Assembly (NCBI GenBank): GCA_024500155.1
Contig: CM044874.1
Coordinates: 47,910,384 to 47,974,383 of the forward strand
Origin: Chenopodium formosanum
Lineage: Eukaryota > Streptophyta > Magnoliopsida > Caryophyllales > Amaranthaceae
Length of the DNA: 64,000 nt
Direction: 5' to 3'
Shown in pieces: positions 35,464-45,721 of this stretch. The position numbers and the translations under genes are program-made. Numbering within the stretch: the stretch's first letter is position 1; the number at the start of each line of letters is the position of its first letter. Under the pieces are notes generated by a model. The model did not search any database. It was not told the DNA's origin and worked only from the letters and a program-made list of their open reading frames with translations.

Positions 35464-36057
35464 CTTCTTAAGTATGGCCGCCTCCTGGGGTGAATTAGGG
35501 AGCATGCCGTCTGTCAGATACACCCGGATGCCATCCATCCAAGTAGAACTTCGGTCTAGTACTACAATGGGCTCGTCATCAGATATACTTCGTTTTTCCA
35601 TTACTTCCCAGAAGACTGACCAAGGCGTATCACAAGAGGCAGAGGATGCCAATTTTGACAGAGCATCCGCTTGGTTGTTTTCAGACCGGGGCACTTGACT
35701 TAGATGAAATTGTTCAAGTGTCCCACCTTCAGCCTTGACCGCCTGTAAATACTTGATCATAGCCGGATGGGTGGCTTCATACTCACCATGGTATTAGCTA
35801 ACGGCTAACTGAGAATCAGAGCAGGCGTCAATTTTTTTTGCCCCAGATGCCTTACACATGCAGATACCGGCTAGCAGGGCTTCATATTCCGCCTCATTGT
35901 TTGAGACTTGGAACTTAAATCGTAGTGCATACTCATATTTATATCCTTTTGGAGATTGACAGATTATGCCTGCACCACAGCCGTTCATAGTAGAGCTCCC
36001 GTCCACATGCACCTTCCAAACCTGATCAAGGTTATCCGGAGCAATCGGCCTTGTCAT
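35419..36057 (-). pseudogene. archaeal-type RNase H of the Tat element
   Basis: WKVHVDGSSTMNGCGAGIIC, then NNEAEYEALLAGICMCK and IDACSDSQLAVS give the D, E, D pattern of the RVT_3 (archaeal-like) RNase H, the extra domain marking Tat elements. The rest is YLQAVKAEGGTLEQFHLSQV, then PRSENNQADALSKLASSA. A stop lies between the two parts near 35794. It would degrade RNA in RNA-DNA hybrids. Confidence 0.82.
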
Positions 36058-36059
36058 TT

Positions 36060-36640
36060 TGAAAATGAAGTCAGTAAACGCCTAACCCTTCACTTCCTTT
36101 CTTCGTTCATAGGTGATTTAAAGACTTTGCATTTCAATAGCCCATTTGAGAATTCTATCGGATGAGTCTAGGGTTGTCATTGCCCGCCAGAGGGGTTGAT
36201 CTGTGTAGATCACCACCGGATGTGTCAAGAAGTTTGGTCTCAACATCTTTACAGCCATGTAAAGAGCAAGGCCAAAATTTCAACCATGGGGTACTAGAGT
36301 TCAGCGTTTCTGAGTACATGGCTAATGAAATAGACCGAGAGCTGAATACCGTCTCTCTCAGCAAGGAGAACGACACTGAGGGCATGATCTGAGACGGCTA
36401 GATACATATAGAGCGTCTCCTTTGGCTTAGGGCTAACAAACCTTAGCAAGGAGTGTAAATGTTCTTTTAGTTTCTAAAAGGCCACATCACCCTCATCTCC
36501 CCATTCAAATCCAGTCTTCTTCCTGATTACTCGAAAGAAGTAAAGGCATTTGTCATCTGATCGGCTAAGGAATCTTCTTAGCGCAGCCAGGCAAACGGTA
36601 AGCCTCTAAGCTTCCTTAATAGTGCGGGGTGACTTCATGT
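36060..36640 (-). pseudogene. first RNase H domain of the Tat element, heavily broken
   Basis: Pieces in different frames recall the gypsy RT-connected RNase H: LYMYLAVSDHALSVVLL, then ERDGIQLSVYFISHVLRNAE. Several stops and frameshifts follow. Confidence 0.6.
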
Positions 36641-36650
36641 CAATCACCGC

Positions 36651-37321
36651 CTATATCTTCTCGGGGTTAGCCTCTATCCCCATTTGATCAATCAGGAATC
36701 CGAGAAACTTCCCAGACTCAAGACCAAAAACACATTTTTTGGGATTTAACATGACCTTATGCCGCCCGAGTGTGGTAAAGGTTTCTCGGAGATTAGCAAG
36801 GTGATCCGTCTGTAGCTTGGATTTGACTATTATTTCATCAATATAAGCCTCTAAATTCCTCCCAATCTGATTAATGAAGACTGTATTAATCATCCATTGG
36901 AAAGTAGCCGACACGTTCTTCAAGCCACACGACATCACCGTATAACAGAATAACCCATGATTAGTGACGAAGGCCGTCTTCTCTTGTTCTTTTTTCCACT
37001 GGGGTATCTGATGGAAGCCGGAGTAGGCATCCATAAAACTCATCAAGGCATGCCCGGCGATAGAGTCAACAAGGCTGTCAATCTTTGGTAGCGAGTAACT
37101 ATCTTTGGACATGCCTTGTTCAAGTCAGTGTAATCGACACACATGCACCAAGTACCATTCGGCTTCTTTACAAGAACCACATTCGCTACCCAATCAAGGA
37201 AGTTACATGGCTTAATGAACCCGACGTGTAACAACTTTATGACCTCGGCAGCTGCCGCCTGACTTCTTTCCTTGTCGTGATTTCTTTTCTTTTGCCGGAT
37301 GGGCTTCTTTTTTGGATCCAC
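36651..37321 (-). pseudogene. reverse transcriptase of the Tat element
   Basis: The frame from 37321 gives VVLVKKPNGTWCMCVDYTDL and NKACPK. A frameshift near 37100 leads into DSYSLPKIDSLVDSIAGH, then FMDAYSGFHQIP, FCYTVMSCGLKN and YIDEIIVKSK. The catalytic YxDD box reads YIDE, so one essential aspartate is lost. FLGFLIDQMGIEANPEKI closes the palm. This is a dead polymerase copy. Confidence 0.88.
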
Positions 37322-37585
37322 GACAAGTTAGTGGACAACGAGATCCGGGCTGATGCTTGGCATCTCTTCCACTTTTAAGGCAAAAATGTCTTTAAATTCC
37401 TTCAGCAGAAGGTGCAAGTCTGCACCAACCCTTTCAAAGGCAGTTGTCCTCACCTTAACTGTTCGCTCTGGACGGCTGTCGTCCAAAAGAATATCAATGT
37501 GCTCACCAGCCGGCTGGAGACGGAGATCATCTGATCGTTCCCCGGTAAATGATTGCTATTTATTCTCATTTTTCATCTCCACCGG

Positions 37586-38242
37586 TTATTTAGTTTTCCT
37601 TTTCTTTGCGGCTATTAGAGGGAGTGAATCAGGATCCTTGACATCTTCAAGGTCTATTGGCTCCTTCGGTTGACCGGCTGCAGCAGCAGTTGGCTTGACG
37701 TCTGAGAGATAACCCTCCCTTTCCGTTTTCTGATCCCTGTTGAGGGAGCCAATAGAGCCATCATCCTTTTCATACTTGAGAAGCATGAGAGCTAGGATGA
37801 TGATGGCCTTGCAATCGTTTAGAGTGGGTCAACCAAGAATGATGTTGTAGGAGGTCAGATCTTTAACCACTAGGAATCAGACGACCATGTGTCGCCCTTT
37901 TCTCTTCTTCCCTAGCCGCATGGGTATATCGATTTGTCCGACTGGGTGCACGACCCCTCCACCAAAGCCAACTAATGGTTGGGAGATGTCGCGTAGGCTG
38001 TCCCGCTTGTAATTAATCCGGGACAGACACTTGTAGCTGATGATATTAGAGGAGCTACTCGTTTCTATTAGGATCCGCCTAACCAGCTGGTTGGCGACCT
38101 TGCATTTAATGACGACTAGGTCGTCATGCGGTCGGTGAACTTTGCTCCGGTCCTTCTCAGTGATAAGGACGTCTAGGTATGTTCCATTGGAAGACGCCTG
38201 TCCATCATTAACTGAGTGGATCATCCTCTTCAGATGATCCAT
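37586..38242 (-). pseudogene. protease region of the Tat element
   Basis: DLVVIKCKVANQLVRRILIE followed by TSSSSNIISYKCL aligns with plant gypsy proteases, where the position normally reads D-T/S-G; here it is E-T-S, so the catalytic aspartate is missing. A lysine- and glutamate-rich linker (37586..37786) leads towards RT after a stop. Confidence 0.7.
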
Positions 38243-40118
38243 GGTGCCTCGGTCGGGCCACCGTTTGCGAATCCGCCTGCTATAGTGTAGACCGGATCCT
38301 TGTTGGTATCCGAGCTACTAGTAGGCTGGACAGTTTTTGACGACTGCCCCGAATTCGTCTTAGAAGTCGCTTTGAACTTCAAGACATAGGACTTTAGCAA
38401 GCCCTTGTCAGCCAGACGGTCCAATGTCCACTTGAGGTTATAGTAGTTGCTGGTGTCATGGCCCACTTCTTGATGGAAGTGACATAATTTATTCTTGTTC
38501 CGCGACTGAACGGAACTCTTCATAGGATTCAGCTTCTCAATAGTCAGCTAGTCCTTCACCTCTGTAAAGATGGTGTAACAGTCTTTATTGAATTCATATC
38601 GTGAGACATACGATTTAAATTCTTTCTTTTTCTTTTTGGACGGTTGATCAGGTTCCTCAACCGCCCAAACTTCTTTTCTGTTTTTGCTCTCTTTAGCTTT
38701 CTAAGCTGACTGAGCAGACCAACTCTCCTTTTTCTTGTCAAACTTCTTGGAGTCCGACTGATGGCTAGACGAGCAGAGGTCGGTAGCCCGAAAAGCTCTC
38801 CGCCTCTATCAGCGCCTCTTGAAGGGTGAATACCCTCTTTTGGACAAGGTCGAACTTAAAGGTCGACCCGTCCTTCAGACCCTTGAAGAATTCTGGCGGC
38901 TACCTCATCAAACAACCCCTGGATTTGAATTCTCACCAGGTTGAACCGCCTGACATAGGAGCGTAGTCCTTCTCTCTCTCCCTGCCGGATGGTGCTCAAG
39001 TCAAGACTTGTTTTCTTGGCAGGGATGTTCATTGAGAAGTTGGAGGCAAATAGGAAGACAAGTTTCCTGATGCTGTCAATGCATCCAGCTAGCAGGTTGC
39101 CAAACCATTGTTGGGAAATGCCCTTCAATGTAGTCGGGAACCACCGGCATCACATAACATCCTCCAACCCCTACATGTGCATGAGGTTGGAGTAGGCCAT
39201 GAGGTGGTCCTCCGGGTTGGTGGTACCGTCATAGGCACCCACTAACACATTCTTAACCTTGGCCGGCTATGCAGCCTCGGTTATCTCCTTGGTGAACGCA
39301 GAAGTTTGTTCACTAAGTTTGAGCAAACGGAGCCGCCAGTCCAAAGGTTGGACGTTATATGCCACCTGACCTCCAAATAGGGTCGGCTGCATGAAGTGAG
39401 GAGAATACGGACCATAGACCATGGGGGGTACGTACGGTGCATTCCCAATCATCTGAGGGCCAGAATAGACGGTATTACCGCTTGTATGGCTCTCATGCAA
39501 GGATTGAATGTTCCTTGCAGATGTGTTTTTGAAGCTCTTTGGAAAGCTCGAAGTAGAGGCTGACTTAGACAGCTGCTGACTTCTTCTGCGCGTGATGATT
39601 TCCCGAGCGTCAGGAGTAGATTTTTTGTTACCCACCGGTTGTTCCTCCCAGAGGGGATTTCTTGGACCCTTTTGGGGCAGAAGGATCTTGGACTAGTCAA
39701 GGGTTGCGTTTGCCTTGTCCTTTGGATGCGGAGTTGGCTGTCTGTCCTTGACTGGCTTCCTCCTCTCTTGAGGAGTCTTCTTTGCCAACCGACCCTTGCT
39801 TGGGCCAGCCTTGCTTTTAATGATCAGATCCTTGATTTCACCCTTGAAACTAGTCATGAATTTCATGAGTTCGTCCTGGGTGACTGGGGCGGATCCGTTT
39901 GCCGCTTGGGTTTTCCCTTCCGACTAACCAGTGGGCCTTCTTATACCTGCCTGACTTGCACCCTGTTCTAGAGTGTCTTTAGGACAGATGCGCTTGGTGA
40001 TGAGTGAGCCCTCTTTGGAAATGTACGTTTTGACCTGAGGATCATCATCCTCGTGGTCGGTAAAGACCTCTGGCTGATTAATCGTAAGGTCAGGAGGTGG
40101 TACAGACTTTTGAACCAT
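38230..40118 (-). pseudogene. gag of the Tat element, in pieces
   Basis: N-terminal part from 40118 (MVQKSVPPPDLTINQPEVF). The capsid-like domain near 39128..38856 has ISQQWFGNLLAGCIDSI, then FASNFSMN and REGLRSYVRRFN, matching the retrotransposon gag domain (PF03732). A zinc-knuckle region at 38523..38420 has CHFHQEVGHDTSNY, then YNLKWTLDRLADKGLL, with the last cysteine changed to tyrosine. Frameshifts and stops separate the parts. Confidence 0.75.
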
Positions 40119-40130
40119 CCTTGAGGTACT

Positions 40131-40150
40131 CTTCCCACAGACGACGCCAA
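40131..40150 (-). promoter_or_regulatory. primer-binding site of the Tat element
   Basis: On the minus strand TTGGCGTCGTCTGTGGGAAG directly follows the 5' LTR. Many plant gypsy elements have TGGCGCCGTCTGTGGG here, so one C is changed to T. Confidence 0.7.
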
Positions 40151-40151
40151 A

Positions 40152-40645
40152 TGTTTTTTGTGTTTTTGTCCGTTGGGAGAGTTACAACTCAGAGACTGGT
40201 TGCGCGTGGCACATACTTGTAAAACAACAGAGACTCCGGTTGCTGGAGCTCCGCCGCCGACCATCAAGTTAGTACTTGAGTATGAATAGGAGAAAGTGCG
40301 AAAATAGAGATGAGATCTTCTAGGATTTAGAGATCAGGTGTTTCTCTGTTGTAAGAGAATGTAGGGTATGCTGTAATAAATTGTAGATGCCCTAAAAATA
40401 GGGGGAATCTCCCCATTTATAGGGTCATTGGAAAATGTGCCCCTAATTAGGTCATTCTGACCTAATTCTACTGGGCTGCGCCGAATTACGACTTTCTCGG
40501 GATTTGGGCCCTTGAGGGCCGCCTTTTGCTTCCAAGTTCTAGGAAGGACACTCAAATGGAGATTGGTCTAATTTGGACTAACCAGAGTATGACATGTGTC
40601 AGGGCATGATTGGCTCACGTGGCATGGGTATAATTACCCAAAACA
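40152..40645 (-). repeat. 5' LTR of the Tat element
   Basis: 494 bp, TGTTTT...AAAACA. A TATA-like CCTATAAATGGGG is on the minus strand near 40411..40423. Its first 272 bp match the truncated copy at 24712. Confidence 0.78.
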
Positions 40646-40887
40646 CCCCCTAATTTACAAAGTTGGTAAATAAGCCTGATTGACTTATATTTCCTCTTCT
40701 ATAACTAATACTCCCTTATTCCTAAAAAAAAAAAAAAACAAATACTCCCTTTTGTCCTAAGTGTTTGTCTCATACAATCATATTCATACAGTGTTACAAA
40801 CTATTAAATAGATCTTGTTCATATAATTAATTGTAAATAGATTAAACCAGGAATGCCGAAATTTTTTATGAATTTGGTTATGAAATA
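40646..40887. other. unique DNA between transposons, no gene seen
   Basis: AT-rich. Contains lone Stowaway-like ends (ACTCCCTTATTCC near 40708 and ACTCCCTTTTGTCC near 40743) without partners. Confidence 0.4.
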
Positions 40888-41998
40888 GGAAAATTTGTTT
40901 AGAAAAACCTTTTAAAAGTGAACTTTTTGTTTAGAAAAACCTTTTATTTTTTTTAATTTTATTTATTTATTTATTTTTTGCACGGAGAAACCTGTTATCA
41001 TTTTATTTTGTTGAAGGCAGCCAAGTGAGACTTTCCGATATTGACTCTAATTTTCCCAGTGTTGATCACCGTTTCCCACATGTGCGTGTCACGTGCTTCC
41101 TAAATTTATAATCACACCCCTCTTTTCCTAATTCCACTCTCTTTTCCTTCCAAATTAAACACTTTCTCCAACCCTCTCTCCTCTCCGTGAACAAGTATCG
41201 AGGCAAAGTACGCCCTTCTATGCCATGGTTGAAACACCATCAATAACGAATTGCATTCAATTTACACCAACCCAACAACAATAATTTATTCCTCCTCAAC
41301 CATAATTGCTGCACATTTGAGAAAGTTTAGGGGGGGGGGGACCCTAATTTCTAATCAACTTTTGAAAACTTGAGAGATGGACAAATTAAGCACTAACCTC
41401 TGGTCAAAACATTTTGGGAAAGCCTTCAATTGCTTCGAATAGATTGAACTCCAACAATGGCTTAGCTTGTTCACAGAGAGAAGAGAGAGGAGGAGATATA
41501 GAGTGTGATGGGGTTAGGAAAAGGGGGTGTGATTAGAAAATTAAGATTTATGTGACACACACATGTGGGAAAAAGGTTGGCCAACGTCGAAAAAATGCGA
41601 GTCAACGTCGAAAAGTCCCACTTGGCTATCTTCAACAACTAAAATTTTATACTCCCTCCGTCCCAAATTACTCGCAACGATTTGACTTTTTGCTCTATTC
41701 ACACATTTCATTTTGACCATCTTTTTTAGCTATTATATGAAAGTAAATGTAATTATGTAAGATGTTGTTGGATTTATTTTAATGTATAGGTTCTTAACAT
41801 AATCTTTTTATAACTTATTAAAATATATAATAAAAGATATCAACGGTCAAACATGTGCATCGGCAAGCGTATCCAGTCAAAATGTTGCAAGTAAACTGGG
41901 ACAGAGGGAGTACTTGGTTTGTCCTAGCCAAAAAAAATTTAAAAGGTTTTTATGAACAAAAGCCTCACTTTAAATGGTTTTTCTAAACAGATTTTCCT
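40888..41998. mobile_element. foldback (Mutator-like) element with nested MITE
   Basis: AGGAAAATTTGTTTAGAAAA at 40888 is matched in inverse at 41998 (AGGAAAATCTGTTTAGAAAA). The arms extend beyond 60 bp and repeat GTTTAGAAAAACC. A second inverted match is CCCACATGTG near 41075 with CACATGTGGG near 41560. No clear 9-bp duplication. It contains a Stowaway MITE in its right arm. Non-coding. Confidence 0.7.
41652..41910. mobile_element. Stowaway MITE
   Basis: CTCCCTCCGTCCCAAATTAC and its inverse (GTAAACTGGGACAGAGGGAG) bound 259 bp, flanked by TA at 41650..41651 and 41911..41912. Both TIR and TA duplication fit Tc1/mariner-type Stowaway. Confidence 0.9.
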
Positions 41999-42002
41999 AT
42001 AA

Positions 42003-42620
42003 CTGGTCAATGGTCAACCGTCGAAGAATTTTATGCCGAGTCTTGGGCTTAGACAAGGGGATCCCATCTCCCCTTTTCTGTTTATTATGTGTGCGGAAGG
42101 TCTCTCATCTTTGATTAGGGATGCGGAAAGGAGGAAACTTATTCATGGTGTTAAAATTGGGAGCTATGTGAATCCCATCTCTCACTTATTTTTTGCAGAT
42201 GATAGTCTCCTTTTTGTGAGAGCGATAAAGGAGGAAGTTGATAAATTGCTTGGGATTCTTTCTACCTATGAGATTACTTTGGGTCGATAACTAAATATGG
42301 ATAAATCAGAAGTGTCTTTTAGCCAATACATTGAGCAAGAACGGAAGAACATGCTGAATATGAAGTAATCTTTTAAGGTCGTTGAGGGATACGACAAATA
42401 TCTTGGCTTACCCACTTATATTGGTGGGTCGAAGAAGAAAGTTTTCTGGAATATTTAGGATCGGATTTGGAAAAAACTCAAGTGGTGGAAGCAAAAAATT
42501 TCTTTCCCAAGCCGGGAAGGAAATTTTGATCAAATCAATTGCGGAAGCAATCCCGATCGACCTATGCAATGCAGGGTTTCTCAATACCGGAGAGCATTTT
42601 AAATGTTGTTGAAAGTCTTT
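42003..42620 (+). pseudogene. LINE reverse transcriptase, C-terminal half
   Basis: GLRQGDPISPFLFIMCAEGL and HLFFADDSLLFVRAI carry the conserved RT boxes, including the catalytic ADD. It is followed after stops by DKYLGLPTYIGGSKKKVF, a thumb-region pattern (YLGLP). Everything upstream of the palm is absent. Confidence 0.88.
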
Positions 42621-42934
42621 GTCGCTAATTTTTTTGGGGACAAAAAGGGGTTGAGAAAAAGATTTGTTAGGTTGCTTGGGACAAATTGTATGCTTCGAAG
42701 AATGATGAGGGAGGATTCAGATTTTGTAACATTAAGAATTTAATAGGGCTCTCTTGGCTAAGCAAGCGTGGAGGATTCTTTCAAATGAGGATTTTTCGAT
42801 GAGTAAGGTTCCTAAAGGAAAGTACTTTCCTCACTCGACCTTAATGGAAGCAAAAGTCAGCCCGAACTCTAGCTACATTTGGAGGTGAATTCTTGGAGCT
42901 GGAGATGTGCTTTTGAAGGGTTCTAGGAAAAATA

Positions 42935-43570
42935 TTGGAGATGGTTTGTCAATCAACTACTGGAAGGACCCGTGGGGCTCCTAATCTCCCTGGGTTTACT
43001 GTTGCTTTGAGTCGTGGAAGTGATGATTGTCTAGTTTATGTGCGGCAATTATGGAATAACAGAAGATGGAATGTTGGTGCCCTTAAGGGCTTGTTATCTG
43101 ATCTTGAAGTTGTTGCAATTCGAAACTTGCATATTCCTCTCTTTGATTGCAAGGATTGTTGGATGTGTTATTATACTAAGGACGGGGGCTTCTTGGTAAA
43201 AAGTGATTACAATTTGATTACAATGGAGCAGAGGAATGACAATGCTGCTACCTCGAATAGTGGTTGCTCGTTTTACTAGAAGAGTATTTGGAATGCTGAA
43301 ATTGTTTGCTTGGAAGGCGATAAGAGGAGCTGTGGCTGCATGTGATAATCTTGTTAGAAGAGGTATTGTGAGTTATCTGTGTTCCCTATGTGTGGTGATG
43401 CAAATGAGAGTATTTTGCACATGCTTATGATATGTGAGGAAGTAAAAGTAGTTTGGTATTTGTCCCCCTTGAAATTAGAATTGGAGAAGTATGATGGTGA
43501 TTCTTGTAGAGAGTGGTGTTACTCATTGCGTGTGAAACACAAAGAGCTTAATTGGTGGAATTTATTTTAG
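42935..43570 (+). pseudogene. LINE connector and zf-RVT region
   Basis: Pieces in shifting frames. LFAWKAIRGAVAACDNLVRR precedes a zinc-binding segment CPMCGDANESILHMLMICEE. zf-RVT follows RT in plant non-LTR elements and is thought to bind nucleic acid. Confidence 0.75.
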
Positions 43571-43573
43571 AGT

Positions 43574-44092
43574 ATGATGTGGGGTGTATATTTGCGCAGA
43601 AATATATGGAATTTTGATAGGAAGAGGTTGGATGTGAATGTCACCATCTACAAGGCTATGGGTATTGTTGGTGAGTTTAAGCACGCTAAAGATATAATCA
43701 ATACTTTCCCTCATACTCAGTTGATCGAGTTTGCTTGGAAGCCTCCTCAGTTTGGGGTGATCAAAGATAACTCAGATGCTGGAATTTTTTATTCTACTGC
43801 TGTAGGTCTTGGTGGAGTTATGTGTGATTCTTTTGGGGATGTGGTGGTGTCTACTTGTTTAAATATGGAGGGCTCTTTTGCGCTTGATGTTGCTGAAGCA
43901 ATAGCGACGAGACACGCAATGAAGGTAACGATTGAATCTGGGTTGTTCAGAAAAGTTTGCTTGGAGACTGATTCTTTGAAGCTTCACAACCACTTAGTAA
44001 AGGGGCTTATTACTTTGAATGCTTTTGGTATGATAGTTAAGGATATCCAACATTTTCTCCGACATTCCAATTTTATTCTTTTACATTTGTGA
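43574..44092 (+). pseudogene. LINE RNase H (RVT_3-like)
   Basis: WKPPQFGVIKDNSDAGIFYS, then GLGGVMCDSFGDVV, ALDVAEAIATRHAMK and CLETDSLKLHNHL show the D-E-D order of plant LINE RNase H domains. The usual K-x-N-x-D-G is altered to K-D-N-S-D-A. Ends in a stop at 44092, but similarity runs on about 70 bp in another frame. Confidence 0.78.
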
Positions 44093-44278
44093 AACGATTT
44101 GGTAATCAAGTAACTCATAGATTAGCAAAGTTGTGTAGTGGTTATGTTGAGCTTAGAGTTTAGATGGAGTAATTTCCAAGTGAAGTTTCTAACCTTGTAA
44201 TGGCTAATTGCTCTTTTGAATCTTAATAAAATTTCTATGCTTCCAATAAAAAAAAAAAAAAGAAAAGAAAAAAAAGAG

Positions 44279-44282
<4 letters not shown>

Positions 44283-44318
<36 letters not shown>
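44283..44318. repeat. (GA)n microsatellite
   Basis: About 17 GA units following the A-rich LINE tail, possibly grown from it. Confidence 0.95.
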
Positions 44319-44321
<3 letters not shown>

Positions 44322-44622
44322 ATGATGCGTTTTATTAAAAAATAAAAATAAAATAAAAAGTCACTAAATTAAAATGAAGGTTAATATCTTAAAATAAAAT
44401 TCATTATGTTATTTTAAAGGCCATAAGAGATTATTTTCTTGGAAAAATTGCCCAGAGTATTCCCACCTTTGGGGTGTCCGCCAAAAATAATCCCACTTAT
44501 GGGTTATTTTTAAATAATCCGACCTTTATACCCAATCTTCTCTAAATGGTCCCAATCGATCAGGTAACCTGTTATAACAAGTTACTTGACACGTGGAGGC
44601 CTATGATTGGTAAAAAAATAAA

Positions 44623-45721
44623 GTTAAATTCTCAATGGTAGCTATGTAAAATTGCACAGTCTCAATGGTAACAAAAACTTTTGCAAATTCTCTCAAATAA
44701 CATTACTTTTGATAATTTTCCCTAACATGATAATTTTTTTGTAATTATTAAATATTAGCTTAATTAAACAAGATTTAACCTAATAGTTAACAAAAACAAA
44801 ACAACCAGCCATCTAACCCCCACTCCCGTTGTCCTGCTTCCCACGTTGGCCACCCTCGCCGGTGCTTAGTATCCCTGCAACCACTTGCCGTCGCATACTA
44901 CCCCTGAAATCGCTCGTCTACGCCAGTGACATCCCATCCCGACCTGGAATTTCCCACTACTAAACCGAGCTTGCCTAATAACATCACGACCTTGAATAAT
45001 CGGCATAACAACATGCTAATGAACATCAGAAGGCTTCAAGAAACCATAATCATAGATCCCACGCAAAAGGTCGTCTTTAATCCCCATTTGTTCAAAGCTT
45101 GTTACAGGTTCGATACCTTTTGTTGCTTCGAATTGTAGCTTTTCATTGTCAATTAGGTTTCTTGTTCCTGAGTTTGCCGGAACAACTGAACCTGACGGCA
45201 TTGTTGCCGCCTTCTAAAGGTGTTATTTTTGTTGCCGGTTAAGTTTTTCTCTCTCTTCCCTTTTGGGGATTTTGGCTAGTTTTTACGTTTCTCCGTGTGT
45301 TTATTAGGGAAGGGAAGGTGGTTTAAGGGAAGGGGAGGGTGGTTCAGGGATTGGGGGTAAGGTGGGGTGTCGTCGACGCCGGCGAGTGGTTTCAATGGTA
45401 TTACACGGCAGTACATGCTGTAGAGGGTGGCCAAAGTGGGGAGCAGGGCTGCAAGGTGGCGGGCTGAGGATGGGGGCGGGGGCAAGGTGGCTGGTTTTTT
45501 TTTTTTTTTCTTGTTAATCATTAGGTTAAATTTTGTTTTTTTTCATAAAAGAGTTTAAATTTTGTTTAATTAAGTTAATTATTTATTAATTATAAAAATA
45601 TTGTCATGTTAGGGAAAATTATCAAAAGTAATGCTATTTGAGAGAATTTGTAAAAAAAAAAAAAAAATGTTTTTAACATTTAGAATGTGCGATTTTACAT
45701 AGCTACCATTGAGAATTTCCC
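44623..45721. mobile_element. inner Mutator-like element (Pack-MULE) with exact 9-bp TSD
   Basis: Inverted repeats of over 150 bp start GTTAAATTCTCAATGG at 44623 and, inverted, GGGAAATTCTCAATGG at 45721. AAAAATAAA stands on both sides (44614..44622 and 45722..45730), the 9-bp duplication of Mutator elements. Its interior holds an eIF4A-III gene fragment, the definition of a Pack-MULE. Confidence 0.9.
44947..45201 (-). pseudogene. captured eIF4A-III (DEAD-box RNA helicase) N-terminal fragment
   Basis: From an ATG at 45201 the minus strand reads a novel leader, then DNEKLQFEATKGIEPVTSFE, QMGIKDDLLRGIYDYGFLKP and SDV. This is the start and Q-motif region of eIF4A-III, the exon-junction-complex helicase. 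An in-frame stop follows at 45016..45018. Beyond it the match continues with VVMPIIQGRDVI, and the ATP-binding AQSGTGKT is degraded to A-R-F-S-S-G-K-F. The expected Q-motif glutamine is replaced by histidine. A dead fragment of about 85 codons from a host gene, carried by the inner Mutator-like element. Confidence 0.85.

Larger units (their letters stand above)
24712..40645 (-). mobile_element. Tat-lineage Ty3/gypsy retrotransposon, decayed and invaded
   Basis: LTR sequence at 24712..24983 and 40152..40645 starts TGTTTT and ends AAAACA. Flanking 5-mers are CCCCT and CCCCC (4 of 5). Minus-strand order is primer site, gag, protease, RT, RNase H, archaeal-type RNase H, integrase; the second RNase H places it in the Tat lineage. 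The plus strand near the 3' LTR carries an antisense gene, as known for Grande/Tat elements. Three LTRs have inserted (26288..29060, 29917..31778, 31883..33282). Every coding module has stops or frameshifts. Confidence 0.85.
42003..44262 (+). mobile_element. 5'-truncated L1-type LINE
   Basis: Starts within the RT (just before RQGDPISPFLF) and ends in an A-rich tail at 44248..44262, as for 5'-truncated retroposition. Domain order is RT, zf-RVT, RNase H, that of plant L1 elements. Multiple stops and frameshifts mark it inactive. Confidence 0.88.
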
